From Streptomyces sp. ALI-76-A (GTDB lineage Bacteria > Actinomycetota > Actinomycetes > Streptomycetales > Streptomycetaceae), in assembly GCF_030287445.1 (NCBI RefSeq), contig NZ_JASVWB010000002.1:6014001-6078000 (forward strand): 64,000 nucleotides of DNA, given 5' to 3'. The position numbers were made by a program, and so were the translations under genes. Positions 1-8,205 of this stretch are shown piece after piece; within the stretch, counting starts at the first letter, position 1, and every line of letters starts with the position of its first letter. The notes below the pieces were generated by a model. It did not search any database. It was not told the DNA's origin and saw only the letters and a program-made list of their open reading frames with translations.

Positions 1-475
1 CGATGTAGGCGCCGGGGTCGACGGTGAGCGGGAACTGCGCGCTCACCCGCAGCACGACCGCCGGCCCGTCCGACATGATCGCGGCCTGTCCGTGGCCCTC
101 GATCGTCGTCGTGAACAGCCCGTTGCCCTGCGAGGCGCCGCGCGTGCCGGTGAACGAGGTGCCGGTCCGCAGCCCCGAATCGGTCGCGAGCAGGTTGCTC
201 GACTCCACGTACAGCTTGTCCCCCTGAAGGGCGACGAGGTTGATCTCCGAGGCCCGGTCCGCGAACCAGCAGGTCCCGTGCCCCTTCACCTCCATCAGTG
301 TCATCTGCTCACCGGTGATCCGCCGGGTCACCATCCCCCGGATGCCCTCACCGCCGCCGCTGAGCTTCTTGAAGTCCATCTGCCCGTCGTACGCGACCAT
401 CGAGCCGTTCTTCGCCTTCACGGCGTCCCCGGTCATGTCGACGGCGAGCACCTTGCTGCCTTGAAGTCGGAACAT
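1..475 (-). CDS. AIM24-family protein (C-terminus beyond window)
   Basis: I translated this leftward frame by hand. It starts MFRLQGSKVLAVDMTGDAV and runs open for 158 codons to the window edge, so the C-terminus is missing. Glycine-rich beta-strand stretches, a GTCWFADRA segment and the SSNLLATDSG segment are typical of the AIM24 (DUF124, TIGR00266-like) fold, a bacterial beta-sandwich family of uncertain function that is often multicopy in Streptomyces. No signal peptide or membrane helix is seen. The ATG at 475 is used here; a GTG two codons upstream (481) is equally possible, and no convincing Shine-Dalgarno separates them. The gene is divergent from the DUF3817 gene at 723. Family assignment is by sequence character only. 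Confidence 0.75.
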   Translation of the reverse strand, partial: MFRLQGSKVLAVDMTGDAVKAKNGSMVAYDGQMDFKKLSGGGEGIRGMVTRRITGEQMTLMEVKGHGTCWFADRASEINLVALQGDKLYVESSNLLATDSGLRTGTSFTGTRGASQGNGLFTTTIEGHGQAAIMSDGPAVVLRVSAQFPLTVDPGAYI

Positions 476-722
476 CGCCACGCTGTGAAGGTAGCCCCAG
501 GTGGGCCCCGGCCAACAGGTCCCAGAGGTGGAGAAAGGCCCCGATCGTCCCCTGGGGGATCCGTCCGCCGCCCGGGGGCCCGCTGATCCCGGGCCGGCTC
601 CCGTGCGCGACGCCGTCACGGGGCGACCCCGCACCGGGCGCCGCACAACCGTTTGCCACAATGGACGGACCTTTGTGCTCGCATTCACAAACGTCCGACG
701 TCTCTCCCACCGAAGGTGACCC

Positions 723-1067
723 GTGGACCTCAAGACCGCCACCTCCCTCCGCCGCCTCCGCCTGGTCTCGGCCCCCGAGGCGATCTCCTTCCTCCTCCTG
801 CTCGTCTGCTCGGTGCTGAAGCGGACCACGGACTTCAACGCGGTCCCCGTGATGGGGATGGTCCACGGCGTCCTGTTCGTCCTGTACGTGATCTTCTGGG
901 CGGACGCCTGGAACCGCACGAAGTGGTCCCTGAAGACGGCCGCCCTCTACTTCGTCCTCTCCGTGCTGCCCGCCGGCGGCTTCTTCGCCGAGCGCAGGCT
1001 CCGGCGGGAGACCGAGGACGCGGTCATCGCCTCCCGCGCCCGCAAGGAAGGGGTCGTCGGCGCATGA
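723..1067 (+). CDS. DUF3817 small integral membrane protein
   Basis: This 114-residue protein has three hydrophobic segments (about residues 17-32, 43-60 and 72-90) and a basic C-terminal tail. The pattern matches DUF3817 (YdzA-like) membrane proteins: a charged N-terminus, a central [16 protein letters not shown] block and the AGGFFAERR motif. Function is unknown. The GTG start is preceded by GAAGGTGA at a normal distance. Its stop overlaps the ATG of the thiamine-binding gene as ATGA, so the two are translationally coupled. A second DUF3817 copy lies at 2231-2569, apparently an old duplication. Confidence 0.85.
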   Translation: MDLKTATSLRRLRLVSAPEAISFLLLLVCSVLKRTTDFNAVPVMGMVHGVLFVLYVIFWADAWNRTKWSLKTAALYFVLSVLPAGGFFAERRLRRETEDAVIASRARKEGVVGA

Positions 1068-1357
1068 TCGTCGCCTTCTCCGTGACACCGCTGGGCGTCG
1101 GCGAGGACGTGGGGGAGTACGTCGCCGACGCCGTCCGGGTCGTGCGCGAGTCCGGCCTGCCGAACCGCACCGACGCGATGTTCACGTCGATCGAGGGTGA
1201 GTGGGACGAGGTCATGGACGTCGTCAGGCGGGCCGTGGCCGCGGTGGAGGCACGGGCGCCGCGCGTGTCGCTGGTCCTCAAGGCGGACATCCGTCCCGGG
1301 GTGACGGACGGGCTCACGTCCAAGGTGGAGACGGTGGAGCGCCACCTCTCCGCGTAG
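1064..1357 (+). CDS. MTH1187-family thiamine-binding protein
   Basis: This 97-residue cytosolic protein begins [20 protein letters not shown] and continues with [28 protein letters not shown] sequence. That is the signature of the MTH1187/YkoF-related (DUF77, YqgV) family of small ferredoxin-fold proteins that bind thiamine or hydroxymethylpyrimidine. It starts inside the stop of the upstream DUF3817 gene (ATGA overlap), so both come from one transcript. A short hairpin follows at 1376-1396. The physiological role in Streptomyces is not established. Confidence 0.85.
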   Translation: MIVAFSVTPLGVGEDVGEYVADAVRVVRESGLPNRTDAMFTSIEGEWDEVMDVVRRAVAAVEARAPRVSLVLKADIRPGVTDGLTSKVETVERHLSA

Positions 1358-1375
1358 CCGCTCCCCCCGCACGCC

Positions 1376-1396
1376 TTCGGGGGCTTGGCCCCCGAA
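1376..1396 (+). terminator. hairpin after the DUF3817/thiamine-binding pair
   Basis: A perfect 9-bp inverted repeat, TTCGGGGGC-TTG-GCCCCCGAA, lies 18 nt after the stop codon. There is no U-tract, as is usual for Streptomyces terminators. The rest of the gap to 1677 contains a CGCCGGACGGGCTGGATT-like tract, which is widespread between Streptomyces genes. I see no gene there. Confidence 0.55.
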
Positions 1397-1656
1397 CCCC
1401 CGTGTCGGCCCTGAAGGGGCCTCGTCCTCAAACGCCGGACGGGCTGGATTCGCCGGCCCGGCGCCGAGACGCGACCCTCGCAAACCCTGGACGGGCCGCA
1501 AGGGGCCCTGAACCAGCACCACCAGGGGGCCGCAACCCCCGACCCGTCCCCGACCCACCACCCGACCGAACGCGCTACGCGCACCGAGCGGCCCGCCACG
1601 AGTCAGAGCCCCCCGCACCCGGGACCGACAGGCGAGACGGGGCTGACCGGTATGTG

Positions 1657-1666
1657 ACCGGCCGGT
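1657..1666 (+). promoter_or_regulatory. candidate MarR operator
   Basis: The perfect 10-bp palindrome ACCGGCCGGT lies 11 nt upstream of the marR-type start. It is flanked by two TGACCGG direct repeats (from 1644 and 1655). MarR proteins usually autorepress through such dyads. This is an inference from position and symmetry. Confidence 0.35.
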
Positions 1667-1677
1667 AAGGTCAAGAC

Positions 1678-2187
1678 GTGCCGAAGCCGCTCAGTCTCCC
1701 CTTCGACCCCATCGCCCGCGCCGACGAGCTCTGGAAGCAGCGCTGGGGAAACGTGCCGTCCATGGCCGCGATCACCTCGATCATGCGCGCGCAGCAGATC
1801 CTGCTCGCCGAGGTCGACGCCGTGGTCAAGCCGTACGGACTGACGTTCGCGCGCTACGAGGCGCTGGTGCTGCTCACCTTCTCCAAGGCCGGTGAACTGC
1901 CGATGTCGAAGATCGGCGAGCGGCTCATGGTGCACCCCACGTCGGTGACCAACACCGTCGACCGCCTGGTGAAGTCGGGCCTGGTGGCCAGGCGCCCCAA
2001 CCCCAACGACGGCCGCGGCACCCTCGCCACCATCACCGAAAAGGGCCGCGAGGTCGTCGACGCGGCCACCCGCGACCTGATGGCGATGGACTTCGGCCTC
2101 GGCGTGTACGACGCGGAGGAGTGCGCGGAGATCTTCGCGATGCTCAGACCCCTGCGCGTCTCGGCACACGACTTCGACGAGGACTGA
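1678..2187 (+). CDS. MarR-family transcriptional regulator
   Basis: This 169-residue protein has the MarR winged-helix layout: an N-terminal dimerisation helix, the recognition region GELPMSKIGERLMVHPTSVT, then the wing with the conserved D-R-G-like element (NPNDGRGTLATITEKGREV). MarR proteins are dimeric repressors or activators responding to small phenolics, acyl-CoA esters or oxidants. The GTG start has a weak TAAGG 8 nt upstream. The gene is followed by a second DUF3817 gene, and icmA lies further downstream behind its own promoter, so the target is not obvious. The ligand cannot be read from sequence. Confidence 0.9.
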   Translation: MPKPLSLPFDPIARADELWKQRWGNVPSMAAITSIMRAQQILLAEVDAVVKPYGLTFARYEALVLLTFSKAGELPMSKIGERLMVHPTSVTNTVDRLVKSGLVARRPNPNDGRGTLATITEKGREVVDAATRDLMAMDFGLGVYDAEECAEIFAMLRPLRVSAHDFDED

Positions 2188-2230
2188 CCCGGGGCACGGG
2201 CTCCCCGGGCGCGTGGTTACGCTCGTACGC

Positions 2231-2569
2231 ATGAAAAAGTCCGTGCTGACGCGCTACCGGGTGATGGCCTACGTCACCGGTGTGCTGCTGGTCCTGCTGA
2301 CCCTGGGCGTGATCGCCAAGTACCTGCTCGACATGGACGGGGCGGACGGCTTCACCCGCGTCGTGGGCATCGCGCACGGCTGGCTGTACATCCTGTACCT
2401 CGTCTTCGCCTTCGATCTGGGCTCGAAGGCGAAGTGGCCGGTCGCCAAGCAGATCTGGGTGCTGCTGGCCGGGACGGTTCCCACGGCCGCCTTCTTCGTG
2501 GAGCGGAAGATCAGCCGCGAGGTGGAGCCGCTGATCACCGAGGGCGCTCCGGTGGCCGCCAAGGCGTAA
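2231..2569 (+). CDS. DUF3817 membrane protein (second copy)
   Basis: This 112-residue protein has hydrophobic segments at about residues 11-30, 45-62 and 75-92 and the block VVGIAHGWLYILYLVFAFDLG, followed by TAAFFVERKISREVEP. It is clearly paralogous to the protein at 723-1067. I chose the ATG at 2231 over an in-frame upstream GTG because MKKSVLTRYR is a typical DUF3817 N-terminus. No Shine-Dalgarno precedes it. A TACGCT hexamer 7 nt upstream could be a -10, which would make the transcript leaderless. Function unknown. Confidence 0.85.
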   Translation: MKKSVLTRYRVMAYVTGVLLVLLTLGVIAKYLLDMDGADGFTRVVGIAHGWLYILYLVFAFDLGSKAKWPVAKQIWVLLAGTVPTAAFFVERKISREVEPLITEGAPVAAKA

Positions 2570-2607
2570 CCTCACCGCCGCACGGACACACGTGCGGCGG
2601 TCGGCCA

Positions 2608-2637
2608 TCGACATTTACTAGGACGTCCAAGTAAATT
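2608..2637 (+). promoter_or_regulatory. icmA promoter overlapped by a 24-bp operator palindrome
   Basis: TCGACA (2608-2613) and TAAATT (2632-2637), separated by 18 bp, fit -35 and -10 boxes. The -10 ends 6 nt before the icmA ATG, which implies a leaderless mRNA; no Shine-Dalgarno is present. The interval 2613-2636 is a near-perfect palindrome: arms ATTTACT and AGTAAAT around GGACGTCC, with one mismatched pair. An operator filling the spacer and the -10 implies repression by a dimeric regulator, probably TetR- or GntR-like. Which regulator binds is unknown. Confidence 0.65.
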
Positions 2638-2643
2638 TGTGGC

Positions 2644-4344
2644 ATGGACGCTGACGCCATCGAAGAGGGCCGCCGACGCTGGCAGGCCCGGTACGACGCC
2701 TCGCGCACGCGGGAGGCCGACTTCACCACGCTCTCCGGGGACGCGGTGGAGCCGGTGTACGGACCACGGCCGGGGGACAGGTACGACGGCTTCGAGCGGA
2801 TCGGGTGGCCGGGGGAGTACCCCTTCACGCGTGGCCTGTACCCGACCGGCTACCGCGGGCGTACCTGGACCATCCGGCAGTTCGCCGGGTTCGGCAACGC
2901 CGAGCAGACCAACGAGCGCTACAAGAAGATCCTGGCCAACGGCGGTGGCGGGCTGTCCGTGGCCTTCGACATGCCGACACTGATGGGGCGCGACTCCGAC
3001 GACCCGCGGTCGCTGGGCGAGGTCGGGCACTGCGGTGTCGCCATCGACTCCGCCGCCGACATGGAGGTCCTGTTCCAGGACATCCCGCTGGGCGACGTCA
3101 CCACCTCGATGACCATCAGCGGGCCCGCCGTGCCCGTCTTCTGCATGTACCTCGTCGCCGCCGAGCGGCAGGGCGTCGACCCGGGCGTCCTCAACGGCAC
3201 CCTCCAGACCGACATCTTCAAGGAGTACATCGCCCAGAAGGAGTGGCTCTTCCAGCCCGAGCCGCACCTGCGCCTGATCGGCGACCTGATGGAGTACTGC
3301 GCGGCCGGCATCCCCGCCTACAAGCCGCTGTCGGTCTCCGGCTACCACATCCGCGAGGCCGGTTCGACGGCCGCGCAGGAGCTGGCGTACACCCTCGCGG
3401 ACGGGTTCGGGTACGTGGAGCTGGGGCTCAGCCGCGGCATGGACGTGGACGTCTTCGCGCCCGGACTGTCCTTCTTCTTCGACGCGCACGTCGACTTCTT
3501 CGAGGAGATCGCCAAGTTCCGCGCGGCCCGCAGGATCTGGGCACGGTGGATGCGGGACGTGTACGGGGCGAAGAGCGACAAGGCGCAGTGGCTGCGCTTC
3601 CACACCCAGACCGCCGGGGTCTCGCTGACCGCGCAGCAGCCGTACAACAACGTCGTACGGACAGCGGTGGAGGCGCTCGCGGCGGTGCTCGGCGGCACCA
3701 ACTCGCTGCACACCAACGCCCTGGACGAGACGCTCGCGCTGCCCTCCGAGCAGGCCGCGGAGATCGCGCTGCGCACGCAGCAGGTGCTGATGGAGGAGAC
3801 CGGCGTCGCCAACGTGGCCGACCCGCTGGGCGGTTCCTGGTACGTCGAGCAGCTGACCGACCGGATCGAGGCGGACGCGGAGAAGATCTTCGAGCGGATC
3901 AGGGAACGGGGCCTCCGGGCGCACCCGGACGGGCGGCACCCCATCGGGCCGGTCACCTCCGGGATCCTGCGCGGGATCGAGGACGGCTGGTTCACCGGTG
4001 AGATCGCCGAGTCCGCGTTCCGCTACCAGCAGGCCCTGGAGAAGGGTGAGAAGCGGGTCGTCGGCGTCAACGTCCACACCGGCTCGGTGACCGGCGACCT
4101 GGAGATCCTGCGGGTCAGCCACGAGGTGGAGCGGGACCAGGTGCGGGCGCTGGGCGCGCGCAGGTCCGCGCGGGACGACTCCGCCGTACGGTCCGCCCTG
4201 GACGCGATGCTCGCGGCCGCGCGCACCGGCGGCAACATGATCGAGCCGATGCTGGAGGCGGTACGGGCCGAGGCGACGCTGGGCGAGATCTGCGGGGTGC
4301 TGCGGGACGAGTGGGGGGTGTACACGGAACCGGCGGGGTTCTGA
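2644..4344 (+). CDS. icmA: isobutyryl-CoA mutase large subunit
   Basis: This 566-residue protein is a methylmalonyl-CoA-mutase-type TIM-barrel chain lacking the C-terminal B12-binding domain, the size expected of IcmA. IcmA with the small B12-binding subunit IcmB interconverts isobutyryl-CoA and n-butyryl-CoA, linking valine breakdown to butyryl-CoA for polyketide and fatty-acid precursors. The two residues that distinguish ICM from MCM are both present and at the published positions: Phe80 in TIRQFAGFG (Tyr in MCM) and Gln198 in EYIAQKEW (Arg in MCM). No icmB is in the window. Translation is probably leaderless. The next gene, a TetR regulator, is convergent with a 4-nt gap. Confidence 0.95.
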   Translation: MDADAIEEGRRRWQARYDASRTREADFTTLSGDAVEPVYGPRPGDRYDGFERIGWPGEYPFTRGLYPTGYRGRTWTIRQFAGFGNAEQTNERYKKILANGGGGLSVAFDMPTLMGRDSDDPRSLGEVGHCGVAIDSAADMEVLFQDIPLGDVTTSMTISGPAVPVFCMYLVAAERQGVDPGVLNGTLQTDIFKEYIAQKEWLFQPEPHLRLIGDLMEYCAAGIPAYKPLSVSGYHIREAGSTAAQELAYTLADGFGYVELGLSRGMDVDVFAPGLSFFFDAHVDFFEEIAKFRAARRIWARWMRDVYGAKSDKAQWLRFHTQTAGVSLTAQQPYNNVVRTAVEALAAVLGGTNSLHTNALDETLALPSEQAAEIALRTQQVLMEETGVANVADPLGGSWYVEQLTDRIEADAEKIFERIRERGLRAHPDGRHPIGPVTSGILRGIEDGWFTGEIAESAFRYQQALEKGEKRVVGVNVHTGSVTGDLEILRVSHEVERDQVRALGARRSARDDSAVRSALDAMLAAARTGGNMIEPMLEAVRAEATLGEICGVLRDEWGVYTEPAGF

Positions 4345-4348
4345 CCGG

Positions 4349-5011
4349 CTAGTCCGTTCCCGTTCCCGTTCCCGTTCCTGCTGTCCCTTCCGCTCCCGCA
4401 CCCGAGAGGCCCAGCAGCAGCACCCTGGTGAAGCCGCGGACCCACTCCTCGTCCGCCGGTTCCGCGCTCACCAGGGTGCGGTGGACCACCGCGCCGGCGA
4501 CCACGTCGAAGATGAGGTCCACCGTGCGGGCCGCTTCCCGCGGGTCGGACGCCGGCGGCAGTTCGCCGCGTCGCTGGGCCCGGCGGCGGCCCTCCAGGAC
4601 CAGGCGTTTCTGGCGGTCCACGATGGAGGCGCGGATGCGTTCGCGCAGGGCGTCGTCGCGGGTCGACTCCGCGACCACCGCCATCAGGCCGCTCTTCGCC
4701 TCCGGGCGGGCCAGGATCGCCGCGAACTGGAGGACCACGCCCTCTATGTCGGCGGCGAGGGTGCCGCAGTCGGGGAGTTCCAGCTCGTCGAAGAGTTCCG
4801 CCACCGCGTCGACGACCAGCTCGTTCTTGCCGGCCCAGCGCCGGTACAGCGTCGTCTTCGCCACCCCGGCGCGCGTCGCCACGTCCCCGAGCGTGAGCTT
4901 CGACCAGCCCAGCTCCACCAGCGCCGCCCGGGTGGCCGCGAGGATCGCGGTGTCCGCGGTGGGGCTGCGGGGGCGTCCGGCGGCGCGCGGGACGGAGGTG
5001 CGGCTCTGCAT
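4349..5011 (-). CDS. TetR/AcrR-family regulator with (Thr-Gly) repeat tail
   Basis: This 220-residue protein has an N-terminal TetR helix-turn-helix (LTLGDVATRAGVAKTTLYRRW) and a TetR C-terminal ligand domain. The chosen ATG at 5011 lacks a usable Shine-Dalgarno, but TATGGT lies 6 nt upstream, so a leaderless start is plausible. An AACCGACGGTT palindrome overlaps that region. The last residues are a Gly-Thr repeat (GTGTGTGTD) encoded by four tandem copies of a GGGAAC hexamer ending at the stop, a likely site of length variation. The convergent partner is icmA; regulation of icmA is possible but unproven. Confidence 0.88.
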   Translation of the reverse strand: MQSRTSVPRAAGRPRSPTADTAILAATRAALVELGWSKLTLGDVATRAGVAKTTLYRRWAGKNELVVDAVAELFDELELPDCGTLAADIEGVVLQFAAILARPEAKSGLMAVVAESTRDDALRERIRASIVDRQKRLVLEGRRRAQRRGELPPASDPREAARTVDLIFDVVAGAVVHRTLVSAEPADEEWVRGFTRVLLLGLSGAGAEGTAGTGTGTGTD

Positions 5012-5023
5012 CCCCTGACCATA

Positions 5024-5034
5024 AACCGACGGTT
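5024..5034 (-). promoter_or_regulatory. candidate TetR autoregulatory operator
   Basis: AACCGACGGTT is an 11-bp palindrome (arms AACCG and CGGTT) immediately upstream of, and overlapping, the presumed -10 of the leaderless tetR-type gene. TetR proteins commonly bind such dyads in their own promoters. The match is positional only. Confidence 0.4.
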
Positions 5035-5215
5035 GGGACGCGTCCGTGAGGGAGATCACCGGGGGTGGGTGGCCCGGAGGGACCCGGCGCCATTACGCTA
5101 CGACCCGTAGCGAAACCACTGGTGCGGGGTGGGGACCCGGCGCGGAGGAGCACGTGGCACGACCGGCTTTCACAGCGCTTTTCACACGCGGGCGCGAACG
5201 GGGGAGGATAGACGC

Positions 5216-6199
5216 ATGCAGCCACGGAACATGTCCATGAGCGGAGTCGTCGACCTCGCCGCGGTGAAGGCGGCCCAGGAGGCCAAGGCGAAGGCGGAGC
5301 AGGCGCGCGCCGAAGCGGCCCGACAGGGCGGCGGGCCGGGAGGGATCTCCCCGGCCGATCTCGTCATCGACGTCGATGAGGCGGGGTTCGAGCAGGACGT
5401 CCTGCAGCGCTCCGCCGAGGTGCCCGTCGTCATCGACTTCTGGGCGGAGTGGTGTCAGCCCTGCAAGCAGCTGAGCCCCGTCCTGGAGCGGCTCGCCGTC
5501 GAGTACAACGGGCGCTTCCTCCTCGCCAAGATCGATGTCGACGCCAACCAGATGTTGATGCAGCAGTTCGGGGTCCAGGGGATCCCGGCCGTCTTCGCGG
5601 TGGTCGCGGGACAGGCCCTGCCGCTCTTCCAGGGCGCCGCCGGTGAGGCGCAGATCCGGCAGACCCTGGACCAGCTGGTGCAGGTCGCCGAGCAGCGCTT
5701 CGGCCTGACCGGCCTGGTGGTCGACCCGGACGCCGAGCCGGGCGCGGTCGCCGAGACCGCTCCCGCGCCGACGCCGGCCGGACCGTACGACGCGCTCCTC
5801 GAAGCCGCCGTACACGCCCTGGACGCGGGCGACTTCGGCGGTGCCGTCCAGGCCTACAAGAACGTCTTGGCCGACGACCCGGGCAACACGGAGGCCCGAC
5901 TGGGTCTGGCCCAGGCCGAGTTGCTCCAGCGGGTGCAGGGACTGGACGCGCAGCAGGTGCGCAAGGAGGCGGCCGAGAAGCCCGGCGACCCCGAGGCGCA
6001 GATCGCCGCCGCCGACCTGGATCTGGTGGGCGGTCACGTGGAGGACGCCTTCGGCCGGCTCATCGACACCGTGCGCCGCACGGCGGGTGACGACCGGGAG
6101 GCCGTGCGGGTGCGGCTGCTGGAGCTGTTCGACGTCGTCGGCGCCGACGATCCCCGGGTGGCGGCGGCGCGCAGGGCGCTGGCGCGCGCCCTGTTCTGA
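5216..6199 (+). CDS. thioredoxin-TPR co-chaperone-like protein (CnoX/YbbN type)
   Basis: This 327-residue cytosolic protein starts at an ATG 8 nt after GGGGAGG. Residues 1-45 are a charged Ala/Lys/Glu helix. Residues about 55-160 are a thioredoxin domain with WAEWCQPCKQ as the active site. Residues about 185-320 are a helical, TPR-like region (GDFGGAVQAYKNVLADDPGNTEARLGLAQAEL). This is the CnoX/YbbN architecture, in which a thioredoxin fused to TPR protects substrates for chaperones. Unlike the E. coli protein, both active-site cysteines are kept, so thiol-disulfide activity is expected. It is a single gene, divergent from the TetR gene. Confidence 0.9.
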   Translation: MQPRNMSMSGVVDLAAVKAAQEAKAKAEQARAEAARQGGGPGGISPADLVIDVDEAGFEQDVLQRSAEVPVVIDFWAEWCQPCKQLSPVLERLAVEYNGRFLLAKIDVDANQMLMQQFGVQGIPAVFAVVAGQALPLFQGAAGEAQIRQTLDQLVQVAEQRFGLTGLVVDPDAEPGAVAETAPAPTPAGPYDALLEAAVHALDAGDFGGAVQAYKNVLADDPGNTEARLGLAQAELLQRVQGLDAQQVRKEAAEKPGDPEAQIAAADLDLVGGHVEDAFGRLIDTVRRTAGDDREAVRVRLLELFDVVGADDPRVAAARRALARALF

Positions 6200-6323
6200 C
6201 CGGCGCGGCGGTCCGGTTTCTGACCAGTCGCTAAACCTCCTGCCATGTGATGCCCGAGTGAAGATTGGCCCACAGGGGCCGGTGCGGCCGCGCTTTGCCA
6301 AATCTTGGCAATCGCGGCCGCTG

Positions 6324-6336
6324 TTACTTGCAGTAA
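6324..6336 (+). promoter_or_regulatory. upstream TTACT/AGTAA dyad in the DUF6230 leader
   Basis: TTACT-TGC-AGTAA is an inverted repeat in the 648-bp gene-free stretch between the thioredoxin-TPR gene and the DUF6230 gene. It shares its half-sites with the stronger dyad at 6451-6468. The remainder of this gap shows no credible coding region. Confidence 0.4.
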
Positions 6337-6450
6337 GTCAGAGGCGTTGATCTGTCGCTTTCTGTCCAATGATCAACAGCTTTGTCACGCCCCTGTCTGA
6401 CACCGAGCGTCGCCGACCGAGACCAGCGGGTCGTTGTTCGGTTATCCGGC

Positions 6451-6468
6451 CGTTACTAGCGAGTAACG
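6451..6468 (+). promoter_or_regulatory. perfect CGTTACT/AGTAACG dyad in the DUF6230 leader
   Basis: CGTTACT-AGCG-AGTAACG is a perfect 7+7 inverted repeat about 380 bp upstream of the DUF6230 start. Together with the similar site at 6324 it probably forms a two-site operator for a dimeric regulator of the envelope operon. The regulator is not identified. Confidence 0.5.
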
Positions 6469-6847
6469 AACCCCCTTGTGTCGACGGCGAGAATGCACCA
6501 CGATCGGCGACGCTCGGTCCAATCCCGTACCCCGACAGCCGGTTGGGTCGACGGGAACCCAGGGTCCCCACCGAGCAGAGCCGGCGGCAGTGGCGCCGGC
6601 TCTTGGGCAGGGGGGTCTTCGCCGCTCGGCGAAGCCTGTCCAGCAGGGTTGTGCGTGATGCGTGTCAGGCGCGACCAGTGGTTGTCGCTCGGGGGTGATC
6701 GCCGGTGATTCGGGTGCGGTTCGCGCCACCGAGTACAGGCGCTCCCCTTCCCGAGGACGTAGCACTTCTCCCATCCCTGCCCGGCTGAGCCGTCGACCCG
6801 ACAGGGGAAGCCAGGGCCAGGAGATGTACGTCCGAGAAGGAGGAAAT

Positions 6848-7480
6848 ATGGAGTCCCAGGTGCGTGGCGGGACCAGATGGAAGCGGTTCGCTGTGGTCAT
6901 GGTGCCCAGCGTTGCCGCCACGGCATGTATAGGTATCGCTCTCGCGCAGGGCGCCCTCGCCGCGTCGTTCAGCGTGTCGGGGCAGTCGTTCAAGGTGACG
7001 GCCGACCGGATCGAGGGCACGGGCTTCTCGCAGTACGGAGCCATCGACTCGGGGTACACCCTCGACGGCAAGAAGACGGCTCACCCCGTCGCGGTCTCGG
7101 CCTTCGAGAAGGCCTCGATCACGAACATGTGCCAGTCGGTCGTCACCCCGAACATCCCGCTGCTCGGGTCGGTCAGCCTCACGCTGAGCGCGGGCGGCAA
7201 GGGCACGCCGGTCCAGGCGGACAACCTCTACATCGACGTCGAGGAACTCGAGGCGAACGCCACCTTCGAGAACATCGACATCGGTGTGGCCGGCAAGGAC
7301 CTCAGCAAGGGTCCGGGCATCAAGAGCGGTGACACCGCCAACCCGTTCGGGTTCGGCCAGCAGGCCACCAGGGCCACGCTGACCGACGTGAAGCAGACGG
7401 CGTGGGCGACCACCGCCGGCACCTTCAAGCTCAGCGGTCTGAAGATGTCGCTGTCGAAGGGCGTCAAGGAGTGCTACTGA
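6848..7480 (+). CDS. DUF6230 secreted or membrane-anchored protein
   Basis: This 210-residue protein has an N-terminal signal-anchor (basic RGGTRWKRFAVV then a hydrophobic run to ALA-ASF at about residue 38). A compact beta-rich domain follows, with a cysteine near the middle (NMCQSV) and one at the C-terminus (KECY). It belongs to the actinobacterial DUF6230 family, sometimes mis-annotated as cholesterol esterase; I see no lipase serine motif. It has the strongest ribosome-binding site in the window (AAGGAGG, 4 nt before ATG), suggesting high expression. It is the first gene of a trio with DUF6114 and a Ser/Pro-rich protein, separated from the second by a hairpin. Confidence 0.85.
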   Translation: MESQVRGGTRWKRFAVVMVPSVAATACIGIALAQGALAASFSVSGQSFKVTADRIEGTGFSQYGAIDSGYTLDGKKTAHPVAVSAFEKASITNMCQSVVTPNIPLLGSVSLTLSAGGKGTPVQADNLYIDVEELEANATFENIDIGVAGKDLSKGPGIKSGDTANPFGFGQQATRATLTDVKQTAWATTAGTFKLSGLKMSLSKGVKECY

Positions 7481-7489
7481 GCACTCACT

Positions 7490-7523
7490 GACGGGCGGGG
7501 GAGCCGGTGGCCTCCCCGCCCGT
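7490..7523 (+). terminator. intercistronic hairpin after the DUF6230 gene
   Basis: ACGGGCGGGG and CCCCGCCCGT arms form a stable stem 10 nt after the first gene of the trio and before the next gene (7585). It could partly terminate transcription or protect the 3' end, giving more DUF6230 product than downstream products. There is no U-tract. Confidence 0.6.
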
Positions 7524-7584
7524 CCACTCTGCGAACCGCAGAACCACTCACCACAGCAAAGCCGTTCCAGGGAGCTGTTTTTCC

Positions 7585-8205
7585 ATGAGCGCCGAGACTC
7601 CTGCCGCGCCCGGTCGCGATGAGCACTATCTCCGGGTCTTCCAGCGGAACTTCCGCGCCTGGCGGGGCACTCGGCCGTTCTGGGCCGGGCTGTTCGTCCT
7701 GCTCGCCGGACTCCCCATCGCCTACTTCCCGTACGCGAACCTTCAGATCGGTCACCTGACGCTGACCATGGCCACCACGGCCGGCGCGGGTTCCCTGATC
7801 ATCGGCGTGCTGCTCGCCGTCCTGGGCGTCAGCCTCTGGTTCCAGAAGCACGTACGCACCTTCGCGGGCGTCGCGGCGATCCTGCTGGGACTGGTGTCCC
7901 TTCCGGTGTCCAACTTCGGCGGTTTCATCGTCGGCTTCCTCCTCGCCCTCGTCGGCGGGGCGATGGCCGTGGCCTGGGTGCCGGGCGAGCCGCTCACGCC
8001 GCCGGCGCCGGGAGTGCCCGCGCAGGAGAGCGATGCTCCCGAGGCCGCGGGCCCGGCGGTGTCGTTCGCCAAGGACGCCCCGCCCGCCGCGGACAGCGAC
8101 CCCGGCACCGCGGTGCCCCAGCCCGTGCACGACCTCGGCGAGCCGAACGATCTGTCAGGAACGATCCCGGTCAACGGGGCGAACGGGAGGCACAGTGCCG
8201 GCTGA
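7585..8205 (+). CDS. DUF6114 integral membrane protein
   Basis: This 206-residue protein starts at an ATG 10 nt after GGGAG. After a short cytoplasmic head it has four hydrophobic helices (about residues 34-52, 58-82, 90-108 and 112-132), then a hydrophilic Pro/Ala/Asp tail. It matches the DUF6114 family, which accompanies DUF6230 genes in Streptomyces. Function is unknown; context suggests a membrane partner for the secreted neighbours. Its last codons overlap the GTG start of the next gene. Confidence 0.85.
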   Translation: MSAETPAAPGRDEHYLRVFQRNFRAWRGTRPFWAGLFVLLAGLPIAYFPYANLQIGHLTLTMATTAGAGSLIIGVLLAVLGVSLWFQKHVRTFAGVAAILLGLVSLPVSNFGGFIVGFLLALVGGAMAVAWVPGEPLTPPAPGVPAQESDAPEAAGPAVSFAKDAPPAADSDPGTAVPQPVHDLGEPNDLSGTIPVNGANGRHSAG

